Assembly (NCBI GenBank): GCA_015680685.1 | Contig: MNCI01037805.1 | Coordinates: forward strand, 258,309-322,308 | Direction: 5' to 3' | Source of the DNA: Gnetum montanum | Taxonomy: Eukaryota > Streptophyta > Gnetopsida > Gnetales > Gnetaceae | DNA length: 64,000 nucleotides | In this document: positions 12,202-24,340 of the stretch, in pieces | Numbering within the stretch: position 1 is the first letter of the stretch | How the letters are laid out: each line of letters starts with the position of its first letter | The notes under the pieces: generated by a model | Told to the model about the DNA's origin: nothing | The model's database searches: none | Seen by the model: only the letters and a program-made list of their open reading frames with translations | Position numbers and translations under genes: made by a program

Positions 12202-13908
12202 CAAGCAGGATTAATAAATATTTTTTCATTTTCTTTCATTTTTCAACTTTTTGTTTTTCAATTTTTCATTTTTCAACTTTTTGTTTTATCTTTTTGTGTG
12301 TTTGTATTTCATGTTTTTGTAAGTAATCTCGTCTACGAATAAAACACTCATGTGGATCGTTGGTTGAGATGTGTTCTATGTTATTAAGTCATGAGTGCGC
12401 AATTATTTGGACAGTGAGCCCATTACAACCACTCATCCACTCTACCAATAAGAGGTTCTATTCATGGGTACAGTGATATTCTTGAAATTCTTAAAAACTT
12501 AAAATTAATTTTGTGTTCATTATACCTAGAATGAAGAAGGATGGACCAAGAGGGAATGATTGGGGTGTGACATCAAGGGGACTTGTGGATTCTCTTTGGT
12601 GACCTCTGTGGGAGTTATCATGCAATATGGTTGTACTAAGATCCTTGTAGATCTAATAAAAAATGGGAGTAAGAGTAATCAAAAGGGCACTCAAAAATCA
12701 AACGTTGTTCTAGGGGGTCCCACTGGAAAGACATGCACCCATGCTTGAAGGTTGGTGGCTTCTTTGGATTCAGTTATGTGAAAAAAAAAGAGAAAAAGGA
12801 AAATGAAGTGCCATAAAACAAAAATCACTCCTCCCTTGTACTAAACACCAAGTGATTGTACGCCTTGTTGTTATGTTGCTCTCATAGTTGTTCACCATGG
12901 GATGAAACAATGCGATGTCACTGATTAGAAGAATGGACTTGGTCCTGATCTTGGAACGATGGGTTAATGACACCTTAATCATGCTTTTCATGTAGGATTC
13001 ATTGTGCCTTGGGTCAGCTACCTCATGTCCCAATCTCTACAATCCTTTTCTATACTTCATCTCATCTCACTGTTCATGTAATTGTAGCTCGTGTTCTGCG
13101 TAGCATAGAATTTTTATCTCAATTCGGTGATATTTACATGCGTGTGTTTTGTGGAGTTAGTGCGGATTACATCTAACCCTTTTAGTGCCCATGGACACTT
13201 TAAGTGTGATTACACAAGGGCATAATAGGTTGAAACCTGCTTTGGGGAGGACCCACTTGTGTAATTTTGTTGTAATCTTCATTAATTCTCTAGCTAGAAC
13301 ACACAATCTCTTACCCTCAACTTAATTTTTCATAATTTTCTTTCCCTTATTACAATCACATAGCCTTTTTCTCTACCATCTGAGGTCCTTATTGATAAAT
13401 TCCACACCATCACAATTTTCGTGCCTTTAGAACTAGTTGAATTACCTTGGAACCCTTTAGTCCATATGTCCTTAGTTTACATCGTTTAATTTCAAAGAAA
13501 TATTAAAAATTCGGTACATTCTCTAAGTGTCCTAACTCCAATAAAAATATATATATATGACCCCCTTGTGCTAATCAACATTATTTGCAACTGTTCACGC
13601 AGGGGAAGTTTTTCAAATTTNGGCACATGCCGAATAGTGCATAAATTTTTTGAAATTCATCATCGCCTGAAGGACATCTTTAAGGGTAATTAGTTCTAAA
13701 ATAAAGAGTGGAATGTGTCAAAAATAATTTCATCCCCTTAGTTATACTAGAAAATTAAATTGGGAAGCCACCTAAGTCACAAGATCCATTATTACAATTT
13801 TCGGGCATGATCACATGCTATAACATAAGATCTTTAATTAAGGCAAGCAGTAAGGTATAACTTGATTTTCTAAACAACCTTACTAATGCTTAACCCGTGT
13901 GATTGCGG
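12202..13908 (+). other. Non-coding internal region of element B
   Basis: Begins with T-rich runs (12210-12300) and has no extended reading frame resembling a known protein in either strand. Where an Athila element would have protease, RT, RNase H and integrase, nothing recognisable remains. A single N is at 13621 and a short TA repeat near 13545. Confidence 0.7.
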
Positions 13909-14505
13909 ATGGCTCTGAAATGTGCACAGCAAGAGGGTCCTATTCAAGGTGTAACGAAACGATCTCAGAGAGGTGGAAGACAAGGCCTTGCCAGAAAACA
14001 TGCAGAATAGGAGGAACAATCATTCAGCGTTCATCAAGAAGATCCTCGTACCATACGGTCTAGGTAGGCAGAAGCAGGAGATATCCTCTCTGAAAGCGGT
14101 GCCTGGTACTTAGGGGAAATGTACCAATTTTGGCACAATAAAGAAGAAGGCACCATGGTCGAAAATTTTGGTGTGACTGTTGACTTCTCTGTTCAAGCCA
14201 TTTTGGAAGTATTAAACCTTCTGAAAATAGGGCCGAAGGTTGCTCAGAACCAGCTGGACACTTTCAAAACTGAGCAACTTAATAAACTGTTGACAGAGAA
14301 TAAAAGGGTGGCAAAAGAAAAAGAGAAGGTTGACTGGGCTACCTCTATGGCACAAGTGCAAACTTACATGCATGCCAAGGCACTCAAGGCCTTACAAGAG
14401 GAGAAACTCTAGGCTGTACTTCAATGCTATCAAATTCCCAAACCTGGAGCACAAGAAAAGGGAAAGACACCTATGGAGGAGTCACCACCACCAGGAACTA
14501 CATGA
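13909..14505 (+). pseudogene. Conserved 3' ORF of element B (basic N-end, coiled coil, Pro end)
   Basis: A frame of about 198 codons from ATG 13909 to TGA 14503, interrupted by three TAG stops (two upstream of 14119, one at 14410). The N-terminal third is basic (KRSQRGGRQGLARKH). It is followed by AWYLGEMYQFWHNKE, a Leu/Lys/Glu heptad-rich segment (LLTENKRVAKEKEKVDWA) and EESPPPGTT at the end. The minus-strand element F (59560-62200) has a longer relative with EWYMGETFLFWNNK and a similar Pro-rich tail. It lies where Athila elements carry a post-pol ORF. No membrane segment is visible, so I do not call it env. Function unknown. Confidence 0.65.
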
Positions 14506-14669
14506 GTTCCAAATTTTTGTAAATATTCTGTGTGTTGTGTCTTTGGTTTTTTTTCTTCCCAAACTGTGGCATCATCCCATTTTTCCATCTAATAATCTCA
14601 TACCTATCCACTGTGTAATCAATGTAGCTTGTTCTCACTTTAACTCGAGGACGAGTTTTCATTCAGTTG

Positions 14670-14677
14670 TGGGGGTA
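14670..14677 (+). promoter_or_regulatory. Polypurine tract of element B
   Basis: TGGGGGTA immediately precedes the LTR start TGATGAG, about 20 bases after the conserved word CTCGAGGACGAG. This is the expected plus-strand primer site. The copy at 9115-9122 is alike, and the minus-strand element F has GGGAGTA in the same place. Confidence 0.65.
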
Positions 14678-15657
14678 TGATGAGACATGAAATTGCTCAT
14701 ATTGCTGGCGGTCGTGTTAAGGCACCCACGATAAGGCACCCACGTTATATCATGGGTCGCGATATCGCATATGTGATATCTCATGGGCTGCTATATCGCG
14801 TATGCGATATCGCGTACCTGATATCTCATCTGCTAGCGATATCGCAATCAGCCACAATTTCTATAAATAAGAGGCAGCTCTCCCTCATTTGACATCCCAG
14901 TTTTAGAGTAGCGAAGCTCTAGCAGTTTGATCCCTCCAAAGTTAGATTTTTTTCCCATGTCTGCCTACAGTGTGGTGAATGTAATTGTACGGTGTCTTTA
15001 TTCGAGTGTGTCGTACTTGGACATGCACATGACCGGCAATAAAGATCGAGATTACTTCATCATTGTAGCATTCACTTTGTTATTTATTTATTTGTTATTT
15101 ATTTAATGTTATTTACTATTTTCTCTCTCTCACCCTTAAACTCCTAGAACATGGAACGAGTACGACTTGATTACGAGCATTTAAGTGTGACTGCTTGGTA
15201 GCCTAGTGGTGTAGCTAGGATCTACGCTTGGTAACCCAGTGGCGTATTTGGGATCTGCGCTTGGTAATCTCAGTGGCGTACCTAGGACCTACGCTTGGTA
15301 GTCCCAGTGGTAGTCGTGCACGAAGTCCAAGATGTGTACGATTGATCAAGGAATCGGTTGGTCATCGCACTTAGGCTAGATTAGATTTTCTTACCCTTTT
15401 CCTCCTAGCTTAGCTTAGTTAAATATTATTTTCCATTGCCTTCAGGAGTAGCTTAGATTAGGAAACACATCATACACCTCATCTAGACTAAACCATACGT
15501 GACATATGCAATACTAGTCTAGGTGGGAAGACAGCGAACTGTGACCTAAGGCTAACTATCTAGGTGCCACAACTAGTCCATCTGCGGAGTTCGACTGGAT
15601 CGCGTGTGCAACGCTCGTTTCGTATGGTTGAGTGTAGGGGTACCTCGCCACTCATTA
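14678..15657 (+). repeat. 3' LTR of element B (LTR2)
   Basis: Runs from TGATGAG to CTCATTA (one change from CTCATCA). 980 bp against 967 bp in LTR1, with an extra short duplication GATAAGGCACCCACG near 14720 and rearranged GATATC palindromes. TATA box at 14862. The 33-35 bp tandem repeat is at about 15194-15312. The right flank, ATTAACCTCG, returns to element E. Confidence 0.95.
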
Positions 15658-16375
15658 ATTAACCTCGCTGCTTAAGAAGTACATGCTCTACTCTTCCCTT
15701 TTAGCCAATTTAGCCTCCATTCCTTATATACTTCCAATCTTCCATATCCTCTTTACAAGCTTTCCTAATGCATAGAGCCCTCCCACATGCCCAACCGTCA
15801 AGTCCATGATGGGCGTAACACAACTCGCCCCATGGGAAGCATCTGTAGGTAGGTCAAAGTGCCACATGGATGTAACACAACTTATCCCGGGGAGGAAACA
15901 CTTGTCCTACAACAACAACTAGGTTGCTTGCAAGTGAACATGGGTGTGTAGCAAAAGGAAAGCACACAAAAAAAAAAGCAAACAAAGGTGCCTAAAACAA
16001 ATGGCACAATGTGCTACTTAACACTTGCTTTGGCCATAAATTAGCCATCACTAAGTGCTCCGATGAGGTCAAAGGCTAACAAAGAAAGACACCCATGAGT
16101 GTTGACTCCCTCATAAGCACTTCGACAAGGGATCATGCTATGGCAATAATTTTTCAAAGTGTTATATCTCACACTCATGCCTTCGTGGAACTTGTTTCCT
16201 CAACTCCATCCCTTACCCCTTATCCTACATCACTTTCCAGCACTCTCAAATGCAGCAGAGCATCATCTAAGCGAGCACTGAGGAGCAGTGTTTGTGTTTG
16301 GTTCTTCATGGTGTTTCGTATTCTTTGTTGACGTCTCTTGGAAAAATCCTCCAGACGTCAACAAAGAGGGGCCAT
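15658..16375 (+). mobile_element. 3' internal end of element E, with hairpin and polypurine tract
   Basis: Non-coding. From about 15795 it matches the equivalent part of element D (about 52310-52680), for example GCATGGGAAGCATCT and AGGAAACAC. It ends with an inverted repeat (TTTGTTGACGTC / GACGTCAACAAA) whose right arm runs into the polypurine stretch CAACAAAGAGGGG just before the LTR at 16376. Confidence 0.75.
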
Positions 16376-18560
16376 TGAAACACCATAAATTTTGAGATTG
16401 TCATGATTCAGGAGTCCCGAAATTTGGGCAAGGGTCCCCGCAAGCATGGTGTCACGTTGGACTGTGTAGACAACACCCTTTGCGGCATAGTCAATGTGGC
16501 ATCTAGTCACAAGGCTAGTTTGCATGAAAGAGACACTAGGGGTAGACTGTACAGTCTAGCAAATTTTCTACCTTTCGGGCTAACGGGCTTGCTACACCCT
16601 TTAGCTTGCCCAGCTTGACACTTGGCCCGGTTGATGGTCTACCCAGGGACTAGGCAAGGAGCTACCAAAAGTGCTTAGGATGAACAAAATAGTTCAGCAA
16701 GTTTTCTAACTGCAAGAGCCTGCTACACTATGCTATGCTACACGACATAGCAGGCCTTGGGAAGACTGATTGCGCCTAAAAGATGCAGATTGACAATAAT
16801 TCAATCCTTTGGGATATCTACCCTACTTCATCCTTGATGCATGAGCAATGTAACATAGCAAAAATGTGGCAAATTTCATTGGAGGTCCTCTTCACTTAAG
16901 TGCTACGCTGTTCTATGCTATGCAACATAGCACAACGTAGTAGGGATACACTCTGGAAATACTCCCACTTAGATGGCTCTAATGGAGTAGGCACATTTGC
17001 CCATGTTTCAACCAATGAATAAGTTTTCTCTACTGCCAGGACATGACTGACATCTTGCGACAAAACGTTTGCAAGATTAAGTCAAAATCCAAGCCAAGTT
17101 GGGTGCTATGTTGTGCTATGCTACGTAGCATAGCACAGCGTAGCTAGGATAGAACACACAAAGGCCCTCTACTAGGTGGTTTCAGCAAGAGGGTTGCACT
17201 TGGCCACACTTCGGCCTCCAAGACTGACTGTCTCACTTCTCCCTCAAGCTCTAAGCAAAGTTTCTTGACAAAGCATTGCAAAGGAAAGTGAGAATGCATG
17301 ACATACTGGTTGCTACACTATGCTATGCTACATAGCGTAGCACAGTGTAGCGAAAAGACAAAATACCAAGGTGTCCCAAGGATGAACTCAACAGGTCCCA
17401 AGACCTTTTAGCATGAAAGATAGGGTTGCAGTTGCTTGCCTGGTCGGGCCTCAAACAGGTATTTTTGGCCTATAAGCAAGATTCCGTCTAAGAACAGCGG
17501 CTATGCTACGCAGCATAGCACAACGTAGCATGCGGGTATTTACGCTACGCCAATACGCTAGATAGTGTAAACAACGTAACACTCGCGTAGCAGCTTCAAG
17601 ACATCTTTAGTTAGCTACAGAACTTATTAGCAATAGTTACTTAGGAGAAATTAGCAAGTTTGCCTTGTTTTGCACCCCCTAACTATTCCCAAAGTTGTCC
17701 CTACACTTGACCCTGCTCGCAAGAGTAGGGAAGACGTAGTCTTGGAACATAAGCTCCACTTTGCATTTACTGATTGGTAGTTTTCTTTGCAACAAACATA
17801 GCAGCTCACTGAACTTTAGCACATGCAGCACGAATGGTATGGTCACAGCGTAGCAGCTTCCACATCCAACACTACACAGCAGCACAACATAGTCATGTTT
17901 GCACTTTGTGGGACCCAGGACATGTGGCATCCAAACCACATTTTTCTCCTACTCTTGGCCCTATAAATACCCTGACAAACAATGTTCAAAGGGTTGTCTT
18001 TTGGGTGGTTGGCTTTGAGATCCATCTTTCCCGTGCTTGGCTTCTAGCAATTTTTAGCGTGTTTGGCTTTTGAGCGTGTTTGGAATTTTGGCATTTTGGC
18101 TGTCTAGCAATTAGTCTTGGAAAGCAGAAGGACCTTGTTAGCAAGCTGTTGATAGCAGTTCAAGGGGCTGTGATCATACTACTTCGTTGCAAGCCGTGCT
18201 CGTCCCCACTGCCATTTGTTGTACATCTCCTCCATTCAAGCAAAGATCATATCCCTCGATCTTGGGGTGGTGCACTTTCTCACCCAAACTTGCTTTATTT
18301 TATTTTGTTATTTTCATGTTTTGCATTTTTCTTAGTCAATTCATGTTTGCCGCTCATCGTTCGATGCACATATAACATCTTTAAAACCAACGTTTACGAA
18401 AGGTTATTATACACAGGTTAAGTCCCTGTCTGATTGACCAAACTGTTCAGGGCACTCTGCATCCATTTACATCCAGCACGACCCTCGCACAGATCCGGGG
18501 TTAGGCTGTACGCCCGGTGACCTCTTGGTGTTCTAGCCACTGACGTTTTCGGTCGCTACA
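16376..18560 (+). repeat. 3' LTR of Tat-like element E
   Basis: Starts TGAAACACCATAAA and ends TTTTCGGTCGCTACA, as do the D LTRs. 2185 bp. The upstream half has a palindrome-rich segment about every 180-206 bp (near 16726, 16905, 17112, 17312, 17500) built of GCTATGCTACG words. The one at 17112-17137 is a perfect 26-bp palindrome. TATA box TATAAATA at 17962. The last 150 bp (GTCCCTGTCTGATTGACCA onward) are conserved with D. Confidence 0.9.
17962..17969 (+). promoter_or_regulatory. TATA box of the E LTR
   Basis: GGCCCTATAAATACC is preserved at the same place in the D LTR copies (TATAAATA at 45495 and 53600), about 590-640 bp before the LTR end. Confidence 0.7.
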
Positions 18561-21470
18561 CATGTCACAAATTGATACTAAGAGTTACCAATTAACTCAC
18601 TAAGCTTATAAATGACTAACTCAACTCAATACAACATTTGACAAATCAAGACAATGTGTGAAGTATTCTCTAATAGTATTGTTCTTGCAATATTACTTGT
18701 AAAAACTCCTCTAGTATGAAAAGTCCTTAATGTTAATTGAATTCCTAGTTCTTTGATACATTGGCTAATAATAAGGCTTTTGGTACTAAATGATCATCCA
18801 AAATGGATCTAAATACCTTTTTACAAGTCCTCATATAGTCAGCTTCAATAGTAAGCATCTCTCATAAAAACTACTTCAACATGAAAAGTCCTTGATGTTA
18901 ATTGAGTTCTCAGTTCTCCAATACATTGGTCTGCAATAAGGCTTTTGGTACTAAATGACCATCGAAAATGGATCTAAGTAGCCTTCATATGGTTTGATTC
19001 TACTAGGTAGCATTGCGTTATAAATTAAAAATTAAAAAATTCCTATAAAAGAAAGTTTTTAGACTCATGTAATAGATCCAAGTAATCTTAGTAAACATAA
19101 GTAAAAATTTTAGTTTTAGTTTCCTAATATTGATGAAATAATGCATTTAAAACTAGCTTAGAAACTTGTTCCACAAAGGTTTATAGAGATGGCAAAATGA
19201 GGTAAAAATATAAAAAATTTTAATTTTACTAGAAAAGTATTAGAGGTAGTGGAGATGATGAAACAAAATATCTACATGCAACAACTCCAATATCTATGAG
19301 AGCACTAATTAGTATATTAAGAATTGGATCACACCATCTCTAAGTTGAAACTAGAATATAGAATAATGAATAACATAAAGATAGGATATGTCGACTGTGC
19401 TTACTACAAATAGTAGAAGATAAGTAACATGTATTATTAGAATGTTACGAAACAAATTACTTCTAAAGAAAATGGCAAATGTCTAGTCAATCTTTGCATG
19501 AGCTATTCAAGCTACTAGTGTTAGTTCTAGGGAATTATATAGAATACATGTTCAAGTTAGATAAATATTGAAAACATATTGTACTTGAGATTTATTGCTA
19601 TTGATATATTTTGTAGTAATTCATTTGTTTGACAAGTCTTTTGGGTCTACATAAACATAATAAAATATTATTATTAGTATCAACAATTCAGGGTAGGACA
19701 TAAAATGAAACTCTAAATAGATTTGGTTCTATAATTTCTTATATGGAAATCGATAGTACTTGGGATGATAAATAGTTCTCATGAACCTCTTGAATAAAAA
19801 ATTTCATTGTTTTAAGGTCTTCCCCCAAATACTCATTTCTTGTCTCATGCTTTTGTTAATATTATTAATTCTTGGGAGAAAATATGAAACCTGTCTTATT
19901 CTCTAACTTCTAATGCTATTTCGACTCAACTTAACTATCAAGGTGAGCTTGCTTTGCCTTTACTTTAAAAAACATTTTTTTAAAAAATGTCATGCTCTTA
20001 TAAATAAAGTCTCAAACACACAAGTTTACCTTATGTCAACAAGTTGATTTCTTTTTTAGTGGCATTTCAACACTACAACATATCTATTGTCCATCCTTTT
20101 CTCCTTTTTACTTCAACAAAGCTCATTCTCAATCCTTTTCTCAACATAGAGCACTTATTCTTGGATGCCACTTACTTACCTTTACTATTAGGTTTGGCCT
20201 CATTTTGATTGTACTTTATCATTTCAATCCTTTGCAAACATTTATTATCTAACTAATCTCTCATTTTTTCTACAAAAGTTTGAAATAAGATTATAGATTT
20301 TCTAGAAACAAATTATGATCTACAATGAGTTGGGGTCAACTAGATTACAATGTAACAACAATAGCATAGATGCTAAAAGGAAAATTTTCAAATAAATAAG
20401 TACCAACATCTAACATTTTTATCAAGTGAGAGAGCATTTGGAAAAAAGAATTGACAAAGAGAATTTGCTTTAAAAAATAAAATCTAAAGGAAAAAAAGTA
20501 AAATTTCATGAAGAACTTGGAATATTTCTTTAGATAAAAAATTGATTCCTTTTAGTATTGAAATGAAAAAAGAGAAAAATTTTCACTTACACTCGCAAAT
20601 TTCATCAAACAATTAGAACAAGAATGTAACACCAAAATACAAAGCTCTCTATCTGTATATGATGTTGAAAACATTGTAATGAATCAATTTTTTTGGAAAA
20701 AATTTCATAACCTATAATTGTGAATTAGTTTAGCTATTGTAAAGAACTATGTAATAAAAAACATTAACAAAAAAAGATGTGAACTTAATCAAAATTGAAA
20801 AGGAAATATAATAAAGGTTGTAAGTAAGATAGCTAATGAATTCTGGTGGAGTGGATTCAATCTAAGATATATAGATCTTTAGAAAAGTTATAATAGTGAA
20901 TACCTTAGAATGTGAATCACTCTCTTCATGTTAAAGATTCAAGGTTCATGACGAAACGTAAAACATGGTTTTTAACTCTTTAATGATCTACCAAGGAAAG
21001 TATTGTCGTAATCTTATTTGAGTGAAAGCATTGTTATAATCTTATTTCGGTGAAGTTTTATGATGTAAAAATATAAGAATTTCATTGAATATGAGGATGC
21101 TCTTTTCAAAGAAAAATGAATTTTTGCTTTAATCCTTGCCTTTGAGAGAAATAAAAGACTATTTTTTAGTTTGCATTATGATTTTATTTGAATGAAACTC
21201 TTTAAATACTCAAAGTTGATAATAATAATTCTAACTAGATTACAGTTTATTTTGGATATCAATTTATTTAAATGAAAATATTTAAATACTATAACTAAAC
21301 TACTAAATATGCATAAATCTTGCTCATGATTCCTTTCATATTTTTTTACCTTTATTGTCAATTTGTGTGTCACATGCATCATTTAGTTTCCTTTCCATAG
21401 TTATCAATATTTTTATTTGTCAATTTTTGATAGCTAATTTAATTCCTTTATATAAATATCAAAAATTAGA
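18561..21470. other. AT-rich unannotated DNA with a diverged duplication
   Basis: No convincing coding region. A segment with AAAAGTCCTTNATGTTAATT and AAGGCTTTTGGTACTAAATG occurs twice (about 18715-18812 and 18875-18978), a diverged tandem copy about 160 bp apart. The rest is strongly AT-rich with short runs. Probably old decayed repeats. Confidence 0.5.
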
Positions 21471-21479
21471 TTCCACACA

Positions 21480-21790
21480 ATGCATCTTCTGTTATATCCA
21501 AATGATGTTGCCGTAATCTCCACTACTACAAATCGTAGGCAAAATATGGTGCAAATTTTAGAAAAGCATGCTTACTTATCTAGTCTTCAAGGATAAAACC
21601 AAATTGATGATTTGGGGTACAATAAATAATTATTATAACTTTCATTTTGGAAGTACCAATATAAAAATAGTATATTCTTTGAAATATTTAGGTTTCATTT
21701 ATATGAACAGTCACAAGTGGGGGGAAGTCCATCAAAGAAAGAATGGTAGAAGATTTGAAGATTGTGATTTTGGATTTTGGACTTAGGTTA
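21480..21790 (+). pseudogene. Old LINE reverse transcriptase fragment
   Basis: LLLYPNDVAVIS corresponds to the LINE RT block normally containing YADD. It is followed after a frame break by KTKLMIWG and IVYSLKYLGFIY, which match the usual KTK..IF and YKYLGI blocks. Only about 100 codons remain, with a stop and a frameshift. Confidence 0.6.
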
Positions 21791-22900
21791 AAAAACAAAT
21801 TTTTCATACTATAATCAATCAACATCCAATCAATTTATAAATTTCATATTTATTTTACATAAAAATCATAAATGATATAAATCTTTGAACATAATAAAAA
21901 TTCATCTTCATTTGATTAAATCAATCATTTTATTGGAATGGCTTCTTGACTCCTAATAACCTTGAAGCTATTGTCCTTGCAATAAAGCAACTCTCAACGT
22001 TGCTTCGAAGATCGATCTAAACCCTATGGGCTCTATGCCCCTAGGTTGTTTTTTTGTTGCTTCGAAGATCGATCTAAACCCTATGGGCTCTATGCCCTTC
22101 TAGGTTGTGTGTTTCATTACTCGCATTAATTTTGTCAAACATCTTTGTTCCATCTAAACCCTATGGGCTCTCTCTTCTAGGTTGTGTGTTTCATTACTCC
22201 ATTAATTTTGTCAAACATCTCCCCATGATTATGTTTCCGTTCTTTGTTCAAAGGACCATATTTATCTATTATTTCATAACATTATTAGAATTTAAAACCA
22301 TATTTATCTATTATTTCATAACATTATTAGAATTTAAAACGATGGTCAATCATATTCCTTGATTTTGCCTCCTTTTTAATGTTTTTAACTTATATAGCTT
22401 CCATCAACAAAATTAAACAAAGAAGATATTTCAAGTACAACAAGAGCCCTCAACCTTGCAGTAAGCACCTTGCTTCTTTTACAAGGTAGTTTCATAGCCA
22501 ATGATTTCCCCTTCCTCTCTTGAGTTTCTTCTTGTTTCTTCAATTACTTAACACCTTCTTGGAATTGTTTCTTATTAAAAAGGGTCATTAGGTTTTATTA
22601 TTAATCTAGGAATCAATGGTCAAACGAAATAATCAATTGATATTAAATAACTATCCAATAGGTATGACCATGCCAAACAAAGTTTATCTAAAATGCACGG
22701 TATATTCACACAAATGATTTTTCACAATTATTGATCGCATCATTTAGAAAAGGACAACTATAATATAACTATTAACTAAGCACAACTATTGTTTATCATT
22801 GACTATCAACTAAGTCCTGTTTTGCAAATTATCCAATCTTCAAATCACCATATTAGATGTATTGCATAACAATTGTAGTCATATCACTGTGATTGATGTT
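21791..22900. repeat. Short tandem duplications in AT-rich DNA
   Basis: GAAGATCGATCTAAACCCTA with its flank is repeated at about 22003 and 22061, with a partial third copy near 22150. A 44-bp unit (ACCATATTTATCTATTATTT at its start) is repeated head to tail at about 22255 and 22299. No coding sense seen. Confidence 0.65.
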
Positions 22901-23530
22901 ATTAAAGCACTCCCATTGCCCTTCTGATTGCCCAACAAAGACATAAACATCTGCCTTGAAGCTAGTATTATTTCGGCTTTATAACTACAATAAGTGTAGG
23001 CCCTCCTTGAAGCATCAGACCTATCATAGGTAGGGTCTCCGAGCTAAAATTAACACAACCAATTAACTAAATTGTAACGTCAGAGATCACATCATAGTGG
23101 TAGTGGTATTTCAAAGTTCATTGCTTTATATAATTCGGTCTTGAATGTTGAGCTTAAAAAACATACAAAATGCTTAACTACCCTATGTTTCAGATGCAGT
23201 GTCATGAGGTCCACCTGCAACCGAGTGAAAGCGGCCATAATAAAAACCAAGATTTACAACCTTACTTGAGCCATCTTCACCGGTCAGCTTGTTTTCTTCA
23301 CCTATAAGCTCTCACGAATATTTTCAGTCAACTTGAAGCTTCCCCCGTTAATCATTATACTGCAGAGAATATACCGAGTCCTTGCTATAGTCCATGTTTG
23401 GCCCAATTTATTGGAGAATAGCCTCTCCATATTAGACATCCTGCGAATGCATAGGGGTCTTGCTAAAGTCTATTCATTCTTGAATGGTTGCCCGTACCCC
23501 GCTCTTAATATGGGCTCCTGCATCTGAAGT
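22901..23530 (-). pseudogene. Exon-like pieces of an unidentified gene
   Basis: Three minus-strand stretches read like coding exons next to splice-like sites: about 23535-23470 (GTSDAGAHIKSGVRATIQ), about 23310-23193 (SKVVNLGFYYGRFHSVAGG, ending in TAG), and about 23040-22900 (DPTYDRSDASRRAYTYCSY). Between them are stops. I cannot match them to a family. They may be relics of a cellular gene in the one part of the window without clear transposons. Confidence 0.25.
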
Positions 23531-23935
23531 TCCAATTTCAACTGTGGACAAACTATTTACTGAAACGTGAATGACATTCGTCATTACCGCGTATGATTCA
23601 AACTTTAACAGCTACACATCAAACAATTTACTTTCTAACATACACCAGTTTTAGCATTCATGTACTGTACCCAGTATTCCATAACAAAATTTCAATCGCT
23701 TCAATGCACCATATATTGAAAATTACCAAGGTGAGAAGTCAAGTTTACACGGCTCACATTTTTGTTCTGTGATCAATAAAATCAAGAAGAACATAAACAT
23801 GTCATGACATATGTGCATTATAAAAGAGAAAAACACTTTAAAACACTATAATGATTTGAAGTGGCTTCTGAAATAGAAGGTAAAGAATCAGCACAACTTA
23901 TAAATCAGAGTTGTGCCCGACAATGATTTTTATTC

Positions 23936-24340
23936 ACCGGCCACTGCCTACCAAGCAAAACGGCAAAAATCCCGACTTGGCAAACAAAAGGACAAAAATT
24001 TGGCGTCCGTATCGAGAAAATCAATGAATCAGATAAATTTTAGTATTTGGTCAATCCTCACAAGTCCTTCAGACTGGGGCGACATCATTTATCATCACGT
24101 TCATTGGAACATTAGGATTTCAGTGATATAGCAAGATTTCAACTGAACATCTTCACGGACCACTGCTTACCAAGCAAAACGGTAAAAATCCCAACTTGGC
24201 AAACAAAAGGTCAAAAAATTGGCCTCCATATCGAGAAAATTAATGAATCAGATGAATTTTAGTATTTGGTCAATCCTCACAAGTCCTTCAGCCTGGGACG
24301 ACATCATTTATCATCACATTCATTGGAACATTACGATTGA
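23936..24340. repeat. Tandem duplication, about 185-bp unit, 222-bp spacing
   Basis: Two copies (about 23936-24121 and 24158-24340) share CTACCAAGCAAAACGG, ATATCGAGAAAAT and TTTTAGTATTTGGTCAATCC, with scattered differences. No reading frame is kept open through both copies, so coding is unlikely. Confidence 0.8.
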
